Shown one piece after another: positions 8,549 to 12,510 of a DNA stretch of 12,510 nucleotides. The DNA is from JAAYEA01 sp012689325 (GTDB taxonomy: Bacteria > Chloroflexota > Anaerolineae > JAAYEA01): NCBI GenBank assembly GCA_036841525.1, contig DAITVZ010000098.1, positions 1 through 12,510 of the forward strand, written 5' to 3'. The notes below the pieces were generated by a model, which saw only the letters and a program-made list of their open reading frames with translations, was not told the DNA's origin and searched no databases. The position numbers and the translations under genes are program-made. The first letter of the stretch is position 1; each line of letters begins with the position of its first letter.

Positions 8549-8576
8549 TTGACATTTCGGGCTTTCCTGCTATAAT
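8549..8576 (+). promoter_or_regulatory. Promoter of tRNA-Gly
   Basis: TTGACA (8549-8554) and TATAAT (8571-8576) are both perfect consensus boxes, with a 16-bp spacer. The tRNA begins 11 bp after the -10 box. Because no good promoter is seen between the tRNA and the first recombinase, read-through from here may also express that gene (inference). Confidence 0.85.
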
Positions 8577-8586
8577 AGGGCCACAT

Positions 8587-8659
8587 GCGGGTGTAGCTCA
8601 GCTGGCAGAGCGTCTGCTTCCCAAGCAGAATGTCGTGGGTTCGAATCCCATCACCCGCT
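8587..8659 (+). tRNA. tRNA-Gly (anticodon CCC)
   Basis: A complete 73-nt cloverleaf can be folded. The acceptor arm pairs GCGGGTG (8587-8593) with CACCCGC (8652-8658), followed by discriminator T8659. The D stem is GCTC/GAGC, the anticodon stem is TCTGC/GCAGA with loop TTCCCAA (anticodon CCC at 8620-8622), and the T arm contains TTCGAAT. CCA is not encoded (the sequence continues CCT). It decodes GGG. Its 3' end directly abuts a recombinase module, a common attachment site for tyrosine-recombinase elements. Confidence 0.97.
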
Positions 8660-8661
8660 CC

Positions 8662-8710
8662 TACTACCTGTAGTATGCCTTCGGTCTTTATACCACTACA
8701 TGTTGTGGTA
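8662..8710. repeat. Two related palindromes between the tRNA and the first recombinase
   Basis: TACTAC-CT-GTAGTA (8662-8675) is a perfect inverted repeat. TACCACTACATGTTGTGGTA (8691-8710) is a 20-bp palindrome with a single mismatched pair of positions. Their cores match as direct repeats (ACTAC-TGT-GT shared, 10 of 14 positions) 32 bp apart. The position next to the tRNA 3' end suggests recombinase core or regulator binding sites of the left attachment region; this is inference. Confidence 0.5.
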
Positions 8711-8732
8711 CAAGGACTGGAGGCATTCTTAT

Positions 8733-9671
8733 ATGGCTGCTGAGCTCCTTACGCTGCGCGTTGTTCGGGCATCCCCCCTGGACGCCGCCTGCGACGCCTT
8801 CCTGTTGGATCGAGAAGCGGCGCGTTGCACGCCCAAGACCCTGATTCACTACCAGTATACGGTGGGCAACTTCGTCCGGTGGTTGACTGAGCAGGGCATC
8901 CCCGATGTGGCCCAGATCACCCCTCACCTCATCCGCGCCTACCTCGTCGGCCTGCAGCACCGCGGCCTCAAGGACACCACGCAACACGCCCACGCCCGGG
9001 GCATCAAGGCCTGGCTCAATTGGCTGGTCGAAGAAGGCGATCTGGCTCAATCGCCCATGCGCAGGGTGGCCATGCCCAGGCTGGAAAAGCGGGTGCCGCC
9101 ACCATTCTCGCCCGCTGAGGTCAGCAGGTTGCTAGAGGTATTCGACCGCAAGACCGCCCTCGGCGCGCGCAACTATGCCATCCTCCTATGCCTGCTGGAC
9201 ACCGGCCTCCGCGCCGCCGAGTTCGTCAGCCTGCGCGCGGGAGCCGTGAACATGCGCTCGGGGCTTGCGTCGGTCATGGGCAAGGGCGGTAAACAGCGCA
9301 CCATCCGCGTCGGCAGCAAGGCCCGCAGCGCCATCGCGCGCATGCTGGGGTTTCGTGGGGTGGTGGCCAACGGCGATCCTCTCTGGATGTGTTACGATAT
9401 TCGCGGCGTGGAGCAGGGGCCCCTGTCCACCCATGGCTTGCAGACCATGCTGGTGCGCCTGGGGAAGCGGGCCGGCGTGATGCCATGCGGTCCTCACCGC
9501 TTCCGCCGCACCTTTGCCCTCTGGTGCCTGCGCGACGGCATGGACCTGCACTCGCTGCGCTTGCTGATGGGCCACAGCGACCTGACCGTCCTGCAGCGCT
9601 ACCTGGCGCTTGCCGGCGAGGACGTCGAGCGGGCACACAAGGCCCACTCACCGGTGGACAACTTGCTCTAG
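8733..9671 (+). CDS. Tyrosine recombinase/integrase 1
   Basis: The product has 312 residues. The N-terminal SAM-like core-binding domain (about 15-110) is followed by the catalytic domain. The expected active-site residues are present: Arg160 in LLDTGLRAAEF, a lysine in GKGGKQR (184-190), His255 and Arg258 in HRFR, His281 in MGHSDL and nucleophile Tyr290 in LQRYLAL. Such enzymes (XerC/D-like) cut and rejoin DNA through a 3'-phosphotyrosine intermediate. The start is the ATG at 8733, because GGAGG (8719-8723) lies nine bases upstream. The frame also contains an ATG at 8700, but it falls inside the 20-bp palindrome and lacks a ribosome binding site. The gene lies 73 bp after tRNA-Gly in the same direction, so it is likely the integrase of an element inserted there. 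It is clearly paralogous to the second recombinase. It could instead serve in a two-recombinase machine. Confidence 0.93.
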   Translation: MAAELLTLRVVRASPLDAACDAFLLDREAARCTPKTLIHYQYTVGNFVRWLTEQGIPDVAQITPHLIRAYLVGLQHRGLKDTTQHAHARGIKAWLNWLVEEGDLAQSPMRRVAMPRLEKRVPPPFSPAEVSRLLEVFDRKTALGARNYAILLCLLDTGLRAAEFVSLRAGAVNMRSGLASVMGKGGKQRTIRVGSKARSAIARMLGFRGVVANGDPLWMCYDIRGVEQGPLSTHGLQTMLVRLGKRAGVMPCGPHRFRRTFALWCLRDGMDLHSLRLLMGHSDLTVLQRYLALAGEDVERAHKAHSPVDNLL

Positions 9672-9832
9672 CACCCATCCGAGACGGGGCTTTCTGTCCT
9701 GCCCAGAGGCCAGGAATCCCGCGCATCTGCCGGTAGGCCCTTCGAGCCAGCGCATTTGGCAGGGAGCCGCTGTGCGAAGTGCGCCATGCAGGGGTGGGTG
9801 GCTTGTACCCTATGCCTTGGCAAGGTGGAGAA

Positions 9833-9850
9833 TTGCCACGTGGCAAAATG
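9833..9850. repeat. CACGTG-centred palindromic repeat, copy 1
   Basis: The sequence TTGCCACGTGGCAAAATG contains the perfect 14-bp palindrome TTGCCAC/GTGGCAA. It is identical to copy 2, exactly 120 bp away. Flanking AGGTGG (9823-9828) and CCACCT (9859-9864) form an outer inverted pair. A further TTGCCA half-site lies on the opposite strand at about 9818-9823. It is probably a protein-binding site. Confidence 0.75.
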
Positions 9851-9952
9851 GTGCTTGCCCACCTCAATAGGCGTGTCTGAACACCTAGAGCAAGAGGATG
9901 ACAGCCTTGTGGCAGGGCCTGTCCTGCGCGCGTGGTAAGATCCGATGGCGTC

Positions 9953-9970
9953 TTGCCACGTGGCAAAATG
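9953..9970. repeat. CACGTG-centred palindromic repeat, copy 2
   Basis: This is identical over 18 nt to copy 1. The palindrome here is extended by outer arms GATGGC (9944-9949) and GCCATC (9970-9975), each three bases away from the inner palindrome. The whole 32-bp unit is therefore symmetric in layout. Confidence 0.75.
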
Positions 9971-10618
9971 CCATCAGGGTCTGCCCAGGTGCCCGGCATG
10001 GGTGCTTTCAGTTCCGCGACGATGGCCCAGGCGCGATCCTTGTGCGAGCCGGCGGTCCCACGCGCCCACCGCCCGGGCCTATATGCGGATGCCTGGGCCG
10101 CGAGCACCGGGCGCTGACGCTCCCCTCCGCGTCGCCCCGAAATCCAGACGCCTCGGCATGTAGTCGCCAAAGAGGGACGCAAGCAGCTACTGCAACGTCA
10201 CCTTGCGGCTGGGGGGCAACCGCTACTGACTACGTACGGATAACGCAGTCGATCAAGCCCGTGCACGTGTTTGCTGTAGTGAGCGAGCCGCCACTCGCCC
10301 CACGACGAGATCGCCTCTGACCAACCTCCATCGCTCTGCCACCATTGACGAGCCTCCGTCTTGACCACCTTGGCGAACTGAAACTCTGATCGAAATGGGT
10401 GTGGGGAACTTGACAGGGTGGCGTATCCTATTCGATGGCAATCGCGAAGGGGATCACGGTCTAGGGGCTGCTTTTGGCCATACGCTGTGCAAAGTGTCAA
10501 AGCACCCCCGTGGGGTCAAGAACGGGCATCCTACGAGAGGAGTCCGCGTCAGCGTGGGGGCCAATCCTACCCTGCGAGTGTTGTGGGGTTTTAACTAGCA
10601 CAAAACGGCATGCATCTA

Positions 10619-10647
10619 TTGACAACTCGCCATATCTCATTTAGAAT
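10619..10647 (+). promoter_or_regulatory. Promoter of the RHH-recombinase 2 operon
   Basis: TTGACA (10619-10624) and TAGAAT (10642-10647) are separated by 17 bp. Transcription should begin near 10654, giving a leader of about 185 nt before the ribbon-helix-helix gene. Confidence 0.7.
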
Positions 10648-10653
10648 GTAGAA

Positions 10654-10824
10654 AGCATGTTTAATCTGGCTTGGCACCAAGCCCAGACGCCGCAGGATGG
10701 TTGTCGCGAGCAAGCGCTCGGAGGCTATCTTTCGCGGAAGGGCGCGTGCTCAGCCGATTTCCGGTCGCTGCAATCGAGGATTGAGGGCCGTTGTGTACGC
10801 ATGCGTGCAAAACGGCCCTTTTTT
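10654..10824 (+). ncRNA. Structured leader RNA (possible attenuator or small RNA) upstream of the RHH gene
   Basis: Between the predicted transcription start and the T-run at 10819-10824 I can fold four successive hairpins. The first is TCTGGCTTGG/CCAAGCCCAGA (10665-10687, one bulged C). The second is CGAGC-AAGC-GCTCG (10707-10720). The third is CAATC-GAG-GATTG (10771-10783). The fourth is a terminator-like stem at 10785-10818. No start codon in it has a convincing ribosome binding site with a long frame. It matches no riboswitch family I recognise. It may be a transcriptional attenuator for the genes that follow or a free small RNA. Confidence 0.45.
10785..10824 (+). terminator. Intrinsic-terminator-like hairpin just before the RHH gene
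   Basis: GGGCCGTT (10785-10792) pairs perfectly with AACGGCCC (10811-10818), followed at once by six T residues (10819-10824). The 18-nt loop itself contains the palindrome ACGCATGCGT. The T-run ends 14 nt before the ATG of the downstream gene and no promoter can fit between them. Transcripts of that gene must therefore pass through it, which is the arrangement of an attenuator. Confidence 0.75.
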
Positions 10825-10838
10825 GTTCGGGAGGTCTG

Positions 10839-11048
10839 ATGAGACGCAGATACACGCAATTCGTGGCAGCGCTCCTCTCTGCGGAGTTGCTCGCCAAACT
10901 CGACCGACTGGCTGCGATGCATGATCGCAGCCGCTCTTCAACGATCAGGCATCTGGTGCGCGAGGCCTGCCTGCCCATCAGCACACCGCTCCTGGATAGC
11001 CCAGCCAGAGAGAGCCGCGGCGCAGACGACGCGGAGGAGACATCATGA
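10839..11048 (+). CDS. Small ribbon-helix-helix (CopG/Arc-like) DNA-binding protein
   Basis: The product has 69 residues. The first 45 match the ribbon-helix-helix pattern: a short basic strand (RRRYTQFVAALL), helix A (SAELLAKLDRLAAMHD), the turn SRSSTIRHL at 31-39, and a second helix ending in VREAC. The rest is polar and acidic. Such proteins dimerise and bind operator repeats through the paired beta strands. GGGAGG (10829-10834) lies four bases before the ATG and fixes the start; an upstream in-frame ATG at 10791 lies inside the terminator hairpin and is rejected. The stop overlaps the second recombinase start as ATGA, so the two are translationally coupled. The likely role is autoregulation of the operon or control of recombination direction, as for small accessory proteins of other integrative elements. 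It could also be an antitoxin-like regulator, but no toxin gene is adjacent. Confidence 0.75.
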   Translation: MRRRYTQFVAALLSAELLAKLDRLAAMHDRSRSSTIRHLVREACLPISTPLLDSPARESRGADDAEETS

Positions 11049-12199
11049 ACAGAAGCCCCGGCCCCCGCCGGCTGCACGTCGCCTCGCTTGCTCATGAACG
11101 TCACGGAGAGCCGTCTCCGCGCAGCCATACAGACGCCGCCGACCTCGCGAACCCTCGGCGTGCGGGGAGCCAGATGGACGGCAGTCCCGTACTGGGCCCC
11201 AACAAGGTGCTGACGGCCAGGCAGGGGCCCTTGCCGCAGGAACGGCGCCCTGTCGAGGCAAGAGCAAGCGCAGCCCCAGTCATGGTTCCCAGCACGCCGC
11301 CGCTGGCAACGGCCTATGAAGGCTTTCTCCTTGATAGGCGGGCGAGGCGATGCACCGACAAAACCATGCAGCACTACGAGTACACCACAGGTGGCTTTGT
11401 AGCTTGGCTCGCGGATCACTCCGTCACGGACGTCGCCAGCATTACCAGCACCCACATCCGCACCTACCTTGTAAGCTTCCAAGATCGTGGCCTCAAAGAC
11501 ACAACGGTTCATGCCCACGCTCGCGGAATCAAAGCTTTCTGTAGTTGGCTTGTCGCCGAAGAGTACCTGGCCCAGTCACCCATGCGAAAGGTGGCCATGC
11601 CGCGCCTGGAGAATCGTATCCCGGCCCCTTTCCCCCCGGAGGAGATCAAGACCCTCCTCTCCCTGTGCGATCCTCGAACCGTGATGGGGGCACGCAACAA
11701 GGCGATCTTGCTCACCCTCCTGGACACGGGGCTGCGGGCCGCCGAGTTCGTCAGCCTGCGCGTAGGTTCCGTCGATATGCAGACGGGTCTTGCAGTCGTC
11801 CTTGGCAAAGGTCGGAAGCAGCGGCAGCTGCGCGTTGGGCAGAAAGCCAGGGCGGCGATCAACCGCATGCTTGGGTATCGCAACGAGACGCCCACGACGG
11901 GCGATCCGCTATGGATGGCCTATGACTTTCAGGGTCGTGAGCGAGGGGCGCTCTCGCTGCACGGCCTACAGACTACCTTGGTGCGCCTGGGGCGGAAAGC
12001 CGGCGTGACGCCTTGTGCGCCGCATAGGTTCCGTCGCACCTTCGCCATCATGTGTCTTCGCAGCGGGATGGATCTCTACAGCCTCCAGTTGCTCATGGGG
12101 CACAGCTCTCTCGACATTCTACAACGCTACTTAGCCTTGGCTGGCGAGGACATTGAACGGGCGCACGCGACCCACTCGCCGGTCGACAACCTGTTCTAG
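11045..12199 (+). CDS. Tyrosine recombinase/integrase 2, with N-terminal extension
   Basis: The product has 384 residues. From about residue 86 onward it aligns without large gaps to recombinase 1 and is about two thirds identical by eye, including the shared tail AHSPVDNL. The active site is complete: Arg231 in LLDTGLRAAEF, a lysine in GKGRKQR (244-250), His317 and Arg320 in HRFR, His343 in MGHSSL and Tyr352 in LQRYLAL. The first ~85 residues are absent from recombinase 1. They are basic and proline-rich with no recognisable domain, and may form an arm-type DNA-binding tail or be a false extension. The ATG at 11045 is preferred because GGAGG lies seven bases upstream and it overlaps the RHH stop. 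Internal ATGs at 11174 and 11282 lack good sites; the second would give a protein the size of recombinase 1. Codon choice is slightly less GC-biased than in the glycan operon. Confidence 0.93.
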   Translation: MNRSPGPRRLHVASLAHERHGEPSPRSHTDAADLANPRRAGSQMDGSPVLGPNKVLTARQGPLPQERRPVEARASAAPVMVPSTPPLATAYEGFLLDRRARRCTDKTMQHYEYTTGGFVAWLADHSVTDVASITSTHIRTYLVSFQDRGLKDTTVHAHARGIKAFCSWLVAEEYLAQSPMRKVAMPRLENRIPAPFPPEEIKTLLSLCDPRTVMGARNKAILLTLLDTGLRAAEFVSLRVGSVDMQTGLAVVLGKGRKQRQLRVGQKARAAINRMLGYRNETPTTGDPLWMAYDFQGRERGALSLHGLQTTLVRLGRKAGVTPCAPHRFRRTFAIMCLRSGMDLYSLQLLMGHSSLDILQRYLALAGEDIERAHATHSPVDNLF

Positions 12200-12211
12200 C
12201 GAGGGGTGATC

Positions 12212-12510
12212 ATGCGCTATCGGGGGCGGTCCGGCACAGGCACTGAGCCGTCGGGCACCAACGAAGACCACATCGAGTAACCTATCACGACCGAGCTATC
12301 CGAGACCCTGAAGGTGAAGCTGCACCCAGGCCTCTACCTGGCAGCCGGGCAAGCCAAGATGGAGGCCGTGTGCCGCGCTTGGCACCTCTTGCGCCATGTG
12401 GATGCACGGGGAACGGGGTGTGTGGCCGAACCAGCATTCGAGTCCTTCGTGCGTGACCATGGCCTGGCTGGTTTCTCGAACCTGCGGCGGCTCTGGCGCC
12501 AACGGGGCGC
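12212..12510 (+). pseudogene. Interrupted reading frame after recombinase 2 (runs off right edge)
   Basis: An ATG at 12212 with GAGGGG five bases upstream begins 13 bp after the recombinase stop. After 22 codons the frame meets TAA (12278-12280). The same frame then stays open for 76 codons to the window edge. The part after the stop looks protein-like: LSETLKVKLHPGLYLAAG is followed by a helical AVCRAWHLLRHVDARG and a helix-turn-helix-like FVRDHGLAGFSNLRRLWRQ. I do not recognise a family. One base change (CAA to TAA) would explain the stop, so this may be a broken gene. Alternatively a 22-residue leader peptide precedes a separate gene starting at GTG 12314 or ATG 12359, neither of which has a clear ribosome binding site. 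Confidence 0.45.

Larger units (their letters stand above)
9672..10618. other. Gene-free stretch between the two recombinase modules
   Basis: No gene is convincingly supported here. The region holds the pair of CACGTG-centred repeats listed separately. A weak stem just after the recombinase 1 stop (AGC-CCC with GGGGCT, then TTTCT) could be a poor terminator. Short open frames, including a cysteine-rich one near 9786-9938 and a minus-strand one at 10198-10500, lack ribosome binding sites. The region may contain attachment, regulatory or replication sites, or decayed genes. Confidence 0.5.

Noticed and set aside
9786..9938. Cysteine-rich short frame (CAKC, CTLC, CHVAKWC) suggesting a zinc-binding peptide
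   Set aside because: The repeated CHVAK comes from the palindromic DNA repeat and recurs 40 codons later beyond a stop. There is no ribosome binding site, so a DNA-level explanation is simpler.
9670..10006. 9-nt inverted match AGCACCCAT / ATGGGTGCT bracketing the palindrome region
   Set aside because: A match this short within about 330 bp can arise by chance in GC-rich DNA, and there is no target duplication or transposase to suggest an insertion sequence.
9274..10182. 302-codon minus-strand frame overlapping the recombinase 1 gene
   Set aside because: Half of it is antisense to the catalytic domain, the composition is Arg/Pro/Gly-rich, and it has no ribosome binding site.
8587..12510. CRISPR array or integron attC sites
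   Set aside because: There are only two copies of the 18-nt repeat with unrelated 102-bp content between them, and no series of regularly spaced repeats or attC core pairs is present.

Overview
The window is GC-rich bacterial chromosome with densely overlapping genes. TTG and GTG starts preceded by GGAGG-type ribosome binding sites are used. Promoters are close to the sigma-70 consensus. The combination of gene content, base composition and the style of the accessory proteins would fit a Chloroflexota-like bacterium. That is an inference: no rRNA or marker protein here fixes the phylum.

Region 1 (1-7340, minus strand) is a surface-glycan operon of five genes, read from right to left. They are a hexapeptide-repeat acyltransferase, a dolichol-phosphate-mannose-synthase-like family 2 glycosyltransferase with membrane segments, a GT-C (family 39-like) integral membrane glycosyltransferase, a cobalamin-binding-type radical SAM enzyme, and an O-antigen ligase/polymerase-like membrane protein with a TPR-like tail that runs off the left edge. 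Adjacent genes overlap or lie 3 nt apart, so translation is probably coupled. Two near-consensus minus-strand promoters (7135-7162 and 7311-7339) sit upstream and imply a leader of about 250-425 nt. A plausible scheme is that the family 2 enzyme charges a polyprenyl-phosphate sugar donor, the GT-C enzyme uses it outside the membrane, the acyltransferase and radical SAM enzyme modify the glycan or lipid, and the ligase polymerises or transfers the product.

Region 2 (7573-8659) holds a diacylglycerol/sphingosine-type lipid kinase gene (minus strand) and a divergent tRNA-Gly(CCC) gene (plus strand) with its own strong promoter.

Region 3 (8660-12510, plus strand) looks like the left part of an integrative element inserted at the 3' end of tRNA-Gly. 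Two clearly paralogous tyrosine recombinases, about two thirds identical by eye and each with a full catalytic set, lie in tandem and are separated by about 1.2 kb. The gap contains two identical 18-nt repeats exactly 120 bp apart. Each repeat carries a perfect 14-bp palindrome with a CACGTG centre. Farther right is a consensus promoter followed by a structured leader of about 185 nt. The leader ends in an intrinsic-terminator-like hairpin 14 nt before the start of a small ribbon-helix-helix gene. That gene overlaps the second recombinase by ATGA. A further reading frame follows the second recombinase, is broken by an in-frame TAA, and runs off the right edge.

The most interesting part is this last module: a terminator/attenuator-like leader, a ribbon-helix-helix regulator and a recombinase, placed beside a second recombinase of the same family at a tRNA locus.
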